A stretch of 64,000 nucleotides of DNA. It comes from Roseitalea porphyridii. Its GTDB lineage: Bacteria; Pseudomonadota; Alphaproteobacteria; Rhizobiales; Rhizobiaceae. Positions 1 through 8,441 of the stretch are shown piece after piece. The notes below the pieces were generated by a model. That model was given only the letters and a program-made list of their open reading frames with translations. It did no database searches and was not told where the DNA came from. A program made the position numbers and the translations under genes. Location: NCBI RefSeq assembly GCF_004331955.1, contig NZ_CP036532.1, positions 2,170,001 to 2,234,000 of the forward strand. Direction: 5' to 3'. Position 1 is the first letter of the stretch. Every line of letters starts with the position of its first letter.

Positions 1-159
1 TCCGGAGCCCTGCGCTGCCTTGCTCATGCAGTGATTCCGTCGCTTACGTCGGTTCCCGCTGGTTTGAATCACAATCCATGCAGGCGGGGAAGCCCTGCCG
101 GAAAAAATTGTCACGCCGGGCGCAACTTGATAGCAGGTCCGCGCATTGAGGATTCCGCT

Positions 160-1011
160 ATGTCCTGGCTGACATCACTGTTCACCGACCCGGCCACGGC
201 GCCGGCGGCATGGGGGCTTCTGGCCCTGGTCGCGCTGCTGGTCGTGGTTCTCGCGGCCACGCGCATGCGGCGTGCGCGCAGCGGCATGTTCGTTGCCGGC
301 GGCCGCAAGCACCGGCTCGCCGTGCTCGATGCGACGGCGATCGACAATCGCCGCCGGCTGGTGCTGGTCAGGCGCGACGATGTCGAACATCTGATCCTGA
401 TCGGCGGCCACAACGACATGGTCGTCGAAACCGGTATCGGGGCGGCCGAGGCGAAGGCGGACAAGCAACGCGATGCCGCGCCCGGAGTGCGGCGTGAACC
501 CGCCGGGGCTGGCCCCGCCGATCGTCCGGGCGGGGGATCGGGCGCCGAAGTCGCGGCCGCCTCGGCCGTCTCGCGCCCCGCCGGCAAACCGTCCGCGCCT
601 GAAATGGCCCCTGCCGCCGAGCCGCGCCCGGCCCAGAGACCGGACCCCGCGCCGCCGCCGGCGCCTCCGGTCGCCAAGCCGCAGCCGAAACCGCCCGAGC
701 GTGTCGAGCCGACGCTTTCCGAACCGCGCAGCGCGTCACCGGTCGGCTCGGCCGCTGTTGCGCCGAACCGGGCGCCCGATGTGGCACCGCCCGCGCAGGC
801 ACGGCCACAGCAACCGGCCCCGGCGGTCGACCACCGGCCGGCCGCGCAGACAGCCGCCGCCGCCGCGCCGCCGGCTCACGTGGCACCCGACAATCGGCCG
901 CAGGCAACCGGTCCGCACGCTGCCGCCTCGGATGACACGTCGCTCGACGTCGAGATGGAGCGCCTGCTTGACGGATTGCTGGACGAACCCGCCAGGCGCG
1001 ACAACAATTGA
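160..1011 (+). CDS. FliO-like single-pass membrane protein
   Basis: The ATG at 160 is preceded by GAGG eight bases upstream, so it is preferred over upstream starts in the same frame. The 283-residue product has one hydrophobic segment (about residues 13-36). A compact stretch (about 45-95) follows, containing RRLVLVRRDDVEHLILIGG and a VVETGI motif. This is the pattern of the FliO domain of the flagellar export apparatus. The rest, about residue 100 to 265, is proline/alanine-rich and probably disordered, ending in a short acidic helix. No flagellar gene lies nearby, and the next gene is dksA on the other strand. The family match is by motif only. A FliO-related envelope protein unconnected with flagella is equally possible. 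Confidence 0.6.
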   Translation: MSWLTSLFTDPATAPAAWGLLALVALLVVVLAATRMRRARSGMFVAGGRKHRLAVLDATAIDNRRRLVLVRRDDVEHLILIGGHNDMVVETGIGAAEAKADKQRDAAPGVRREPAGAGPADRPGGGSGAEVAAASAVSRPAGKPSAPEMAPAAEPRPAQRPDPAPPPAPPVAKPQPKPPERVEPTLSEPRSASPVGSAAVAPNRAPDVAPPAQARPQQPAPAVDHRPAAQTAAAAAPPAHVAPDNRPQATGPHAAASDDTSLDVEMERLLDGLLDEPARRDNN

Positions 1012-1119
1012 TACCGTCGTCCGACGAGGCGGCTCCGGACGATCGGTGACCCGCTCGTGCGTTCGCTGCGGCGCCGTCAGCACCGTCCCGTTGCGAACCC
1101 CTGATCGAGCACCGGCCGC

Positions 1120-1539
1120 TCAGTCGTCCCGATAGACCTTTTCGCGCCGTTCGTGCCGCTCCTGCGCTTCCAGCGACAAGGTGGCGATCGGACGCGCGTC
1201 GAGCCGCTTGACCCCGATCGGATCGCCGGTCTCCTCGCAGAACCCGTAGGTGCCGTCGTCGATCCGCTTGATCGCCATGTCGATCTTGTTGATCAGTTTG
1301 CGCTGGCGGTCGCGGGCGCGCAGTTCGATGGCACGGTCGGTCTCGGAGGTTGCACGGTCGGCGATGTCGGGGTGATTGGCGCTGTCGCGCTGGAGGTTTT
1401 CAAGTGTCTCGCGCGATTCGCGCAGCAGATCGTTCTTCCAGGCGATGAGCTTGTCGCGGAAATAGGCCCGCATCCGGTCGTTCATGAACGGTTCGTCTTC
1501 GGTGGGTTCGTAACCGTTGAGGGTGATCTCGTCGGACAT
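1120..1539 (-). CDS. dksA: RNA polymerase-binding transcription factor DksA
   Basis: A 139-residue DksA/TraR-family protein that binds RNA polymerase through the secondary channel and works with ppGpp in the stringent response. The long coiled-coil hairpin spans about residues 25-100 (ARDRQRKLINKIDMAIKRI). The C-terminal finger reads YGFCEETGDPIGVKRLDARP. Only one of the four zinc-ligand cysteines remains, as in DksA proteins of rhizobia, so this fold is probably held without zinc. The end QERHERREKVYRDD is typical for the family. The gene is divergent from the SixA-like gene across a 200-bp gap that should hold both promoters. Confidence 0.93.
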   Translation of the reverse strand: MSDEITLNGYEPTEDEPFMNDRMRAYFRDKLIAWKNDLLRESRETLENLQRDSANHPDIADRATSETDRAIELRARDRQRKLINKIDMAIKRIDDGTYGFCEETGDPIGVKRLDARPIATLSLEAQERHERREKVYRDD

Positions 1540-1739
1540 TGCGTGATCCCAGAGTGAAGATTGGCCGCTGTATAGTCGCAGCCCGGCAGCGCCTCAAGTT
1601 GCAATTGCGTGAAATGGTTGTGGTTTCGAGATCGTGCTCCGGGCGGCACGCCGGGCCGGCCGCGCCATCGAACGATTGCGCCGTCGCCCGCCCCGCGATA
1701 TGCGATCTGTCGCGGCGCGGCGCCGTCCGGAGGGAAACC

Positions 1740-2246
1740 ATGAGCAGGCTGTTCTTGTTGCGCCACGCCAAGGCCGAGTGGGCCGAACCCGGCCAGCGCG
1801 ACTTCGACCGCGCGCTCGCCGCCTCCGGGATCGAGGACGCCAAGGCACTCGCCGCCAACATGGTCGCGCACGATCTCATCCCCGGAAAGGTGATCTGCTC
1901 TTCGGCCGTCCGCGCGCGCCAGACGCTGGAAGCGATCAACACGGTGCACGACCTCGCCGGCATCGCCAGCTACGACCAGAACCTCTATGCGACCGATGCG
2001 CCGGGTTATCTCGAGGTTGCCGCAAAGTCCGGTTTCGACGATGGGCTCATGCTGATCGGACACAATCCCATGCTCGAGGACGTCGCCATGGCGCTTTCGG
2101 CCGAGGGCGACGATGCGCTTGTCGGCGAATTGCAGATGGGCTTCCGCACCGCCGGCCTCGCGGTGATCGACCTCGATGCGCCGATGTCGGCCGTCGAGAC
2201 CCAGCGCGGCCGGCTCGTCGCCTATCTGACGCCCCAGGACGGCTGA
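1740..2246 (+). CDS. SixA-type histidine phosphatase family protein
   Basis: A 168-residue member of the histidine phosphatase (phosphoglycerate mutase-like) superfamily, of the short SixA branch. The N-terminal LFLLRHAKAEW contains the RHxK-type catalytic histidine and arginine. A second RARQT motif lies near residue 60, and the second catalytic histidine is in MLIGHNPML. SixA enzymes remove phosphate from histidine phosphotransfer domains in E. coli, but the substrate here cannot be told from sequence. A strong GGAGG Shine-Dalgarno sits just before the ATG at 1740. The YcjX gene follows about 90 bp downstream on the same strand. An HPt protein is encoded at 7.7-8.1 kb, but no link can be shown. 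Confidence 0.85.
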   Translation: MSRLFLLRHAKAEWAEPGQRDFDRALAASGIEDAKALAANMVAHDLIPGKVICSSAVRARQTLEAINTVHDLAGIASYDQNLYATDAPGYLEVAAKSGFDDGLMLIGHNPMLEDVAMALSAEGDDALVGELQMGFRTAGLAVIDLDAPMSAVETQRGRLVAYLTPQDG

Positions 2247-2338
2247 AGGCCCCGCAAGGCGCACTCCCTTTCAACGCAAGTGCAGGCTGCATATATCCGG
2301 AGCCTCAACAGCGCGGAAAATGCGGGGATATCGAGGCC

Positions 2339-3787
2339 TTGAACCAACTGACATCGCTCGGCGACGAGGCGAGAATCGCGCTCGACACGGCCGCGGGGCG
2401 CGCCGCCGGGTTGTTCAGCCCCAATCTGCGGCTTGGCGTGACCGGCCTTTCGCGCGCCGGCAAGACCGTCTTCATCACCGCGCTCGTCCACAATCTGATT
2501 CATGGCGGGCGGCTGCCGCTGTTCGACCCGGTGCGCTCGGGCCGGCTGGCGCGGGCCTATCTGGAACCGCAGCCCGACGATTCGGTCCCGCGCTTTGCCT
2601 ATGAGGACCATGTGCGCGCGCTGGTTGACGAGCGCATCTGGCCCGAATCGACCCGTTCGATCAGCCAGCTCCGGCTCACCGTCGAATATGAGAGCGCCTC
2701 GGGCTGGAACCGGATGTTCGGCCGAGGCCGGCTGCATATCGACATCGTCGACTATCCGGGCGAATGGCTGCTCGACCTGCCGTTGCTCGGCAAGGATTTC
2801 AGGACGTTCTCGGCCGAGGCGACCGAACAGTCCGAAAGCGCGGTCCGCAGCGAGGTCGCACGCCAATGGCGCGCGATCGCCGATGCGATCGATCCGGATG
2901 CCGATGCCGACGAGGCGCAGGCCGAAACGCTGGCGCGCGCCTTCCGCGCCTATCTGGCCGAATGCCGCGCCGCCAGCCGGTCGCTCTCGACGCTGCCGCC
3001 GGGACGTTTCCTGATGCCCGGCGACATGGAAGGCTCGCCCGCGCTGACCTTCGCGCCGCTGACGCGCATGTCCGACCGGGCCCGGTCCGGCAGCATGCAG
3101 GCGCTCATGCAGCGCCGCTACGAGGCCTACAAGTCGCTGGTCGTCAAACCCTTCTTCCGCGCCCATATCACCCGCCTCGACCGCCAGATCGTGCTCGTCG
3201 ACGCGCTTTCTGCGATCAATGCCGGACACGAGGCCGTCGCCGACCTCGAGCGTGCCCTCACCGAAATTCTCACCTGCTTCCGACCGGGCCGCAACAACCC
3301 CTTTTCGGCCCTGTTCCAGCGGCGCATCGACCGCATCCTGGTCGCGGCCACGAAGGCCGATCACCTGCATCACGAAAGCCATCGCCGCCTCGAGGCGATC
3401 ATCGACCGGCTGGTCGAGCGCGCGGTCAGGAAGGCCAGCCTTTCGGGCGCCTCGGTCAACACGGTCGCCATGGCGGCCGTCCGGGCGACCCGCGAGGCGA
3501 CGGTGACCGAGGACGGCGAAACGCTGCCCGTCGTCGTAGGCACGCCGATCGACGGCGAGAAGATCGGCGACGAAGTCTTTGACGGCAATAAGGAAACCGC
3601 CGTCTTCCCGGGCGATCTTCCGGACGATCCCGGCAAGCTTCTCGAAGCGCGCGAGGGCGCCGGGCAGCGCTTCGTCCGCATGCGGCCGCCCAGGCTCGAA
3701 CGGACCGCCGAGGGCATGACCCTCTCGCTGCCCCATATCCGCCTCGACAAGGCGCTCCAGTTCCTTCTGGGAGACCGGCTGGCATGA
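2339..3787 (+). CDS. YcjX family P-loop NTPase
   Basis: A 482-residue YcjX-like protein, a family of P-loop NTPases of unknown substrate often linked to envelope stress. The Walker A motif GLSRAGKT is near residue 40, and DIVDYPGEWLLDLPL (about 135) resembles a Walker B/switch region. No ATG or GTG lies in frame near the N-terminus. TTG at 2339 gives the usual family N-terminus (LTSLGDEARIALD), although the upstream purine run (GAGG at 2333) is very close to it. The last four bases overlap the start of the DUF697 gene. This pairing is conserved in proteobacteria and implies translational coupling. The start codon is the least certain point. Confidence 0.85.
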   Translation: MNQLTSLGDEARIALDTAAGRAAGLFSPNLRLGVTGLSRAGKTVFITALVHNLIHGGRLPLFDPVRSGRLARAYLEPQPDDSVPRFAYEDHVRALVDERIWPESTRSISQLRLTVEYESASGWNRMFGRGRLHIDIVDYPGEWLLDLPLLGKDFRTFSAEATEQSESAVRSEVARQWRAIADAIDPDADADEAQAETLARAFRAYLAECRAASRSLSTLPPGRFLMPGDMEGSPALTFAPLTRMSDRARSGSMQALMQRRYEAYKSLVVKPFFRAHITRLDRQIVLVDALSAINAGHEAVADLERALTEILTCFRPGRNNPFSALFQRRIDRILVAATKADHLHHESHRRLEAIIDRLVERAVRKASLSGASVNTVAMAAVRATREATVTEDGETLPVVVGTPIDGEKIGDEVFDGNKETAVFPGDLPDDPGKLLEAREGAGQRFVRMRPPRLERTAEGMTLSLPHIRLDKALQFLLGDRLA

Positions 3788-4893
3788 GCAGGAAGACACC
3801 CCGAGGCCCCCGCGCTTTTTCGGTCGACGAGCCTTCCCCCGAGGCCAACCCCGGAGCGAAACGGGAGGACCCGCCCGTCCGCGAGCGCGAACCGCGCGCC
3901 TTCGAGGACATGGCCCGCATCGAGATGGCCGAGGAGGACTTCTTCGAGCGCGAGGCGCGTGACGAGACCGCGCCGCCGCCCGTTCCACCAAGACGGCGCT
4001 CGAAGGGACTGCGGCTCGGCGCGATCGCCCTGTCCGCGTTCGGGCTGGTGATCACCCTGGCGCTCGGAATCTGGTTCGAACAGCTCGTCCGCGCCCTTTT
4101 CGAGCGGCACCCGGTGCTGGGCCAGGTCGGCCTGGTCGCGATCGTCATCCTTGCGCTCGCACTGCTCGCCGCCGTGACGCGCGAACTGATCGCGATCGGC
4201 CGCCAGCGCTCGGTCGACCGGCTTCGCGAGGAGATCGCCACCGCGCTCGAGGCCGGCAATGGCGGCGACATCGCCGGGGCCACGGCCAGGCTTGCGGCCC
4301 ACTATTCCCATCATCCTAAGACCGCGGCCGGACGCGCCCATCTCGCCGAGATCCGCACCGACATCATCGATCCCGAGGACCGCTACCGCATCACCGAGCG
4401 CGAGATGCTGACGGCGCTGGATGCCGAGGCCCGTACGCTGGTCATGAACGCGGCCAAGCGCGTCTCGGTCGTCACGGCCGTCTCGCCGCGCGCGCTCGTG
4501 GACATCGGGTACGTGCTCTACGAGAATATCCGCCTGATCCGCGTGATCGCCGAGCACTATGGCGGCCGCGCCGGCACCTTCGGCACGCTGACGCTCGTCC
4601 GACGCGTCGTCAGCCACCTCGCCGTGACCGGCACGATCGCCATCGGCGACGGTCTGATCCAGCAGCTTGTCGGGCACGGCGTCGCGGCGCGCCTGTCGGC
4701 CCGGCTCGGCGAGGGCGTCGTCAACGGGCTGATGACCGCGCGCATCGGCATCGCGGCGATGGCGGTGTCGCGCCCGGCTCCGTTCGTCGCCCTGCCGCCG
4801 CCGCGCATGGCGGACATGGCGCGCACGCTGACGCGCTACACGGCGGCGCAACGCGGCGACACGAATCTTGATGGGAAAAGCGGCGTCGGCTAG
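3784..4893 (+). CDS. YcjF/TIGR01620 family membrane protein (DUF697)
   Basis: A 369-residue inner-membrane protein, the usual partner of YcjX. The first 70 residues are charged and cytoplasmic-looking. Two transmembrane segments follow (about 77-103, GAIALSAFGLVITLALGIW, and about 113-136). The C-terminal part (about 230-350) is the conserved DUF697 region with hydrophobic, glycine-rich helices (NAAKRVSVVTAVSPRALVDI). Start and stop codons overlap (ATGA) with the YcjX gene, so the two are surely one transcript. The function of the family is not known. E. coli YcjX and YcjF are induced by heat and envelope stress, but nothing in this sequence shows the regulation here. Confidence 0.85.
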   Translation: MSRKTPRGPRAFSVDEPSPEANPGAKREDPPVREREPRAFEDMARIEMAEEDFFEREARDETAPPPVPPRRRSKGLRLGAIALSAFGLVITLALGIWFEQLVRALFERHPVLGQVGLVAIVILALALLAAVTRELIAIGRQRSVDRLREEIATALEAGNGGDIAGATARLAAHYSHHPKTAAGRAHLAEIRTDIIDPEDRYRITEREMLTALDAEARTLVMNAAKRVSVVTAVSPRALVDIGYVLYENIRLIRVIAEHYGGRAGTFGTLTLVRRVVSHLAVTGTIAIGDGLIQQLVGHGVAARLSARLGEGVVNGLMTARIGIAAMAVSRPAPFVALPPPRMADMARTLTRYTAAQRGDTNLDGKSGVG

Positions 4894-4965
4894 CGTGTGC
4901 ACAAGAATGCCTTAACCATTGCCGGTAATGATCGCGGCGCAATGCTGACAACAAGAGTGTGCTCC

Positions 4966-5499
4966 ATGCGCAACCGCCTGGCCCTGTCCGCCCTCGCCGT
5001 CGCCGCCACGATCGGCGCCATCGCTCCGGCGCATGCCGACCAGGCACGCGATGCCCGGTTCTTCGCGCAGATCGAAGGCAAGTGGCGCGGTCCGGGCGAG
5101 ATCGTCGCCGGCAAGTACAAGGGCACCAAGTTCGTCTGCCAGTTCGACGGTTCGGTCCCGCAATCGACCATCGGCATGTCGCTCGACGGCGATTGCCGTG
5201 TCGGCCTGTTCACCCAGCGCATGTCGGCGACGGTCGAGCGGCAGGGCCGCGGCTACAAGGGCTCGTTCCTTGACGGCGCCAGGGGCGAAGGCCTCGATGT
5301 GACCGCCGGCAATGTCAGCCGCGATCGGGTCGCGCTCACGCTCAACCGCAAGCAGCTTGACGGCGCCATGCTCGCCCGCCTTGCCGACGAGAACACGCTG
5401 AACGTGACGGTCTCCGTGCGGGTCGGCGAGGAACTGGTGCCGGTGATCGGCATGAGTCTCGACAGGCTCGATCCGGTCAAGGTCGGCTCGGTGAACTGA
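4966..5499 (+). CDS. periplasmic protein of unknown function
   Basis: A 177-residue protein not recognised as a named family. The ATG at 4966 follows AAGAG by eight bases and gives a clear Sec signal peptide (MRNRLALSALAVAATIGAI, with cleavage probably after AHA near residue 24). The mature part of about 150 residues is rich in beta-forming sequence (FFAQIEGKWRGPGEIVAGKYKG), with two cysteines (FVCQF and GDCRV) that could form a disulfide. The EGKWRGPGEI stretch recalls small lipocalin-like or heme-binding beta barrels, but this is only a resemblance. The gene stands alone between the DUF697 gene and the convergent folK. TTAACCATT lies 50 bp upstream. Confidence 0.7.
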   Translation: MRNRLALSALAVAATIGAIAPAHADQARDARFFAQIEGKWRGPGEIVAGKYKGTKFVCQFDGSVPQSTIGMSLDGDCRVGLFTQRMSATVERQGRGYKGSFLDGARGEGLDVTAGNVSRDRVALTLNRKQLDGAMLARLADENTLNVTVSVRVGEELVPVIGMSLDRLDPVKVGSVN

Positions 5500-5504
5500 G
5501 CGCG

Positions 5505-6014
5505 CTAGCGCGGCACCTGCAACACCACGTCCGATGGCTCGATGCCCGTCCGGTCCGTCCGGTCGACGGCCTCCCGCACCCGCGTGCCGGCGATCATCCG
5601 CCCGGGCGCGATGTCGGCGAGCGGCACCAGCACGAAGGCCCGTTCGAAAAGGCGCGGATGCGGCAGCGTCAGCTCGGCCGTCCCAAGGTCCAGATCGCCA
5701 TAGGCGATCATGTCGATGTCGAGCGTGCGCGGACCCCAGCGGGTCGTGCGTTCTCGCCCCGCCCCGCGCTCGGCCGCCTGCAGGCGCTGCAGCAGCGTCT
5801 CCGGCGGCAGCGCGGTCGCAAGTTCGGCGCAGGCGTTCAGGAACATCGGCTGGTCGGTCAGCCCCCAGGGCGGCGTGCGGTAGACCGGCGACACGGCGAT
5901 CACATCGGTCTCCGGCTCGGCATGCAGCCGGTCGAGCGCGCGCTGCATGGCCCCGCCCACATCGCCGACATTGCCGCCCAGCGCGATCAGGACGCTGACC
6001 GTCTCAGGCATCAT
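5505..6014 (-). CDS. folK: 2-amino-4-hydroxy-6-hydroxymethyldihydropteridine pyrophosphokinase (HPPK)
   Basis: A protein of about 169 residues that transfers pyrophosphate from ATP to 6-hydroxymethyl-dihydropterin, the step before FolP in folate synthesis. The N-terminus ALGGNVGDVGGAM, the substrate-binding SPVYRTPPWG, the RTTRWGPRTLDIDMIAYGD signature and PHPRLFERAFVLVPL are all present. The start lies inside the end of folB: two adjacent ATG codons (6014 and 6011) are both possible, with an overlap of 8-11 bp. It is the last gene of the folP-folB-folK run, so the three consecutive folate enzymes are probably made from one message. Confidence 0.92.
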   Translation of the reverse strand: MMPETVSVLIALGGNVGDVGGAMQRALDRLHAEPETDVIAVSPVYRTPPWGLTDQPMFLNACAELATALPPETLLQRLQAAERGAGRERTTRWGPRTLDIDMIAYGDLDLGTAELTLPHPRLFERAFVLVPLADIAPGRMIAGTRVREAVDRTDRTGIEPSDVVLQVPR

Positions 6015-6363
6015 GGCAGACATGCACCTCGATATGGTCGAGCACGCCCGGCACCGGCGCGTTGGGCTTTCGCAGGGTGATCTCGGCGCGCCGTATCTGG
6101 TCAAACCGCGCGCACAGCGCCTTTGCGATCTCCAGCGCCAGCGATTCGATCAGATAGCGCCGCTTGCCGGTGACGATCCGCTCGATCTCCTGGAAGGCGA
6201 CGCCATAGTCGACCGTGTTCGTGATGTCGTCATCGACCAGCGCCCGCCCCGGTTCGACGAACAGCCGCGCATCCACATAGAAGCGCTGGCCGAGGAACTC
6301 CTCCTGATCGAACACGCCGTGGCGCGCAAAGAAGGCGCAATTCTTCATACGGATTTCGTACAT
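6004..6363 (-). CDS. folB: dihydroneopterin aldolase
   Basis: A 119-residue FolB, which cleaves dihydroneopterin to hydroxymethyl-dihydropterin and glycolaldehyde. MYEIRMKNCAFFARHGVFD is the family N-terminus, with the RHG motif. The internal NTVDYG and the catalytic lysine in ITLRKPNAP near residue 100 are conserved. The ATG at 6363 has GGAG nine bases upstream and is preferred to the TTG at 6378, which directly abuts the folP stop. It sits between folP and folK, overlapping folK by a few codons. Confidence 0.93.
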   Translation of the reverse strand: MYEIRMKNCAFFARHGVFDQEEFLGQRFYVDARLFVEPGRALVDDDITNTVDYGVAFQEIERIVTGKRRYLIESLALEIAKALCARFDQIRRAEITLRKPNAPVPGVLDHIEVHVCHDA

Positions 6364-6378
6364 GCCTGCCGGCTCCAA

Positions 6379-7281
6379 TCATGCGCCATCGCGATGGCCG
6401 GCGGCGACCATAGCATCGGCCATGGCCAGCGCGTCGGCGTTCATTGCGACATCGTGCACCCGGAAAAGCGCCGCCCCCGCCGCGCGTAGGAGCGCGGTCG
6501 TCGCGGCCGTTGCGACGTCGCGACCCTCCGCCTGACGACCGGTGAAGTGCCCGAGGAACCGCTTGCGGCTGGTGCCGACGAGCAAGGGATAGCCCAGGGC
6601 GTGCAGTTCGGCGAACCGGGCCATCAGCGCCGCATTGTGCGCAGGATCCTTGGCGAAACCGAATCCCGGATCGAGCACGATCTGCGCGTCCCGCACGCCG
6701 GCGGCGAGCGCGATCTCGATCGACCGCGACAGGAACGCGCGCTGGTCCTCGATCGGGTCGGCGAGCACATCGCGCTCGCGGCCCGTATGCATGATGATCA
6801 GCCCGGCGCCCGTCTCGGCCACCAGATTCGCGATCTGAGGATCGTGCTGCAAGCCCCAGACATCATTGACGATTTGCGCGCCCGCCTCGAGCGCGGCACG
6901 GGCCGTCTCGGCGCGGTAGGTGTCCACGGAGACCGGCACCTCCGGCAGTGCGGCGCGGACCGCTTCCAGCACCGGCATCAGGCGCGCCCGTTCCTGTGTC
7001 CCGTCGATCGGCGCGGCGCCCGGACGGGTGCTTTCGGCGCCGATGTCGAGGATCGCGGCGCCCTCGGCCACCATCGCCGTGGCCGATCGGACCGCCGCCT
7101 CGGGGCTGAGGTTGTCGCCACCGTCGGAAAAACTGTCGGGCGTGACGTTCAGCACGCCGACGAGAAGCCCCTTAGGGCCGAGCGTCAGCATGTTGCCGCT
7201 GCCCAGCTGCCATTGCCGCGCCGCGAACGGGTTCGCGTTCGTCTCCCCTGGAGACCCCCGCCCTCCATCGCGCGGGGGCAT
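6379..7281 (-). CDS. folP: dihydropteroate synthase
   Basis: A 300-residue dihydropteroate synthase that joins hydroxymethyl-dihydropterin pyrophosphate with p-aminobenzoate; it is the target of sulfonamides. The two signatures are clear: GVLNVTPDSFSDGGDN near residue 42 and ILDIGAESTRPGA near 75. DPGFGFAKD and VGTSRKRFLG provide the pterin-phosphate and pABA-binding loops. The start at 7281 lies four bases after the ferredoxin stop codon. A short charged extension of about 30 residues precedes the usual N-terminus, so a later internal start (MLTLGPKG) is possible. Confidence 0.93.
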   Translation of the reverse strand: MPPRDGGRGSPGETNANPFAARQWQLGSGNMLTLGPKGLLVGVLNVTPDSFSDGGDNLSPEAAVRSATAMVAEGAAILDIGAESTRPGAAPIDGTQERARLMPVLEAVRAALPEVPVSVDTYRAETARAALEAGAQIVNDVWGLQHDPQIANLVAETGAGLIIMHTGRERDVLADPIEDQRAFLSRSIEIALAAGVRDAQIVLDPGFGFAKDPAHNAALMARFAELHALGYPLLVGTSRKRFLGHFTGRQAEGRDVATAATTALLRAAGAALFRVHDVAMNADALAMADAMVAAGHRDGA

Positions 7282-7285
7282 CGGC

Positions 7286-7606
7286 TCAGGCCTGCTGTTC
7301 GGGAACGCGGACGATCAGCCCGTCGAGCTCGTCGCTCATCTTGATCTGGCAGGACAGGCGCGAGTTCGGCTTGGTCTCGTAGGCGAAGTCGAGCATGTCC
7401 TCTTCCATCACGTCCGGTTGGCCGACCTTCTCGGACCATGCCGGGTCGACATAGACATGGCAGGTCGCGCAGGCGCATGCGCCGCCGCACTCGGCCTCGA
7501 TGCCGGGCACGGCGTTCTTGATCGCGTTTTCCATCACCGTCGAGCCGCTCTCGGCCTCGAGATCGAACTCGGTGCCGTCAAAAGCGATGACTTTCAGCTT
7601 GGGCAT
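7286..7606 (-). CDS. 2Fe-2S ferredoxin (adrenodoxin type)
   Basis: A 106-residue 2Fe-2S ferredoxin that carries single electrons in the cytoplasm. The cluster ligands are C40, C46, C49 and C86 in the vertebrate/bacterial adrenodoxin spacing C-x5-C-x2-C ... C ([15 protein letters not shown] and SRLSCQIK). The sequence starts [18 protein letters not shown], so the start codon is secure, and GGAG lies upstream. The position directly before folP is probably cotranscriptional rather than functional. Ferredoxins of this type serve iron-sulfur assembly or P450 and hydroxylase systems; none of those is in the window. Confidence 0.92.
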   Translation of the reverse strand: MPKLKVIAFDGTEFDLEAESGSTVMENAIKNAVPGIEAECGGACACATCHVYVDPAWSEKVGQPDVMEEDMLDFAYETKPNSRLSCQIKMSDELDGLIVRVPEQQA

Positions 7607-7725
7607 TTCGGACTCCGGCAGGCGCGCCCGGACAGGCGCGATCGACACGCGCGACTTAGCTAATCGAACCCGATTGTCAAGCAAGCGCCGACCGCGCCCC
7701 TGCCGCGACGATCCGGCCCGCCGGA

Positions 7726-8097
7726 TCAGCGCAGCAGGGAGTTGATGTAGTCGCAGGTCCGGTCGATTTCGGAGAGCAGCGCCCGCACGCAGCCGCCTTC
7801 GGCGGGCGTCTGTTCCAGCGCTCCGGCCGTCTCCGCGATCGCGCCGGCGCCGATCGCCCGCGCCGCCCCCTTCAGCGTGTGGGCGTCGCGCTTGCGCTGC
7901 TCGGCGTCGGCCTGTCCTTCCATGGCGCGGGCGATGCCCTTTGCCTGCTTCAGGAAGAGCCGCAGAACCTCTTCCTCGAGGGCCCGGTCGCCGCCGGTCT
8001 GGCGGGCCAGCTTGACCAGATCGACCGGCCGCGCCCGGTCCATGGTCATGCATTGCGTTTTCGGTGTCGCGAACACCGGATGGTTCTGTTCGGTCAT
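7726..8097 (-). CDS. stand-alone HPt (histidine phosphotransfer) domain protein
   Basis: A 123-residue protein consisting almost only of an HPt four-helix domain. The phosphoacceptor is His73 in the motif [15 protein letters not shown]. Such proteins shuttle phosphate between response-regulator receiver domains in a phosphorelay. No histidine kinase or receiver gene is in the window, so its partners are unknown. The ATG at 8097 is preceded by GAGGCAGGG. The gene is divergent from the large GPR-like gene across a 344-bp region. It probably runs independently of the ferredoxin gene, which starts 120 bp further on. Confidence 0.85.
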   Translation of the reverse strand: MTEQNHPVFATPKTQCMTMDRARPVDLVKLARQTGGDRALEEEVLRLFLKQAKGIARAMEGQADAEQRKRDAHTLKGAARAIGAGAIAETAGALEQTPAEGGCVRALLSEIDRTCDYINSLLR

Positions 8098-8441
8098 GTC
8101 CCTGCCTCGTCGCCCTTTCGTCCCTGTGCCGCAGGCTGGCACGAACTGATGGGCAAGCGGTTAATGTGCGCCGGCTGCATGAAGGACGAGGGTACCGTCC
8201 GCCATGCCGGCGGCCGGCTCGAACCGCGAAAAAATGGCGATCTCACGGCGCGTTAACTTTATCTTTAAAGTTTTTCGAGGGGCGCCGATAACGTGTTCCA
8301 TTCTGGTACCGGCACCGGTACGATGCGATGCAACCTAGCCGACGTATCGGCCGCGACCTCAACCGGGTGCTGCGAACGTCGGCGCGTATGCGTGTATAGA
8401 GACCGGGATCAACCCGGCCCCGAGTAGCAGGTGAGGCTTTC
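8098..8441. other. 344-bp divergent intergenic region (HPt / GPR-like genes)
   Basis: No convincing gene is present. The region is more A+T-rich near 8228-8280 and holds TTAA-N8-TTAA at 8253-8268, one base longer than the CtrA consensus spacing. A GGTACCGGCACCGGTAC inverted repeat lies near 8304-8322. The promoters of both flanking genes must lie here. The Shine-Dalgarno AGGTGAGG of the large gene is at 8429-8436. Confidence 0.5.

Noticed and set aside
2222-3991. Long minus-strand frame across the YcjX gene.
   Set aside because: It is a shadow of the YcjX and DUF697 coding sequence: the plus-strand proteins carry Walker A and family motifs, and the shadow has none.
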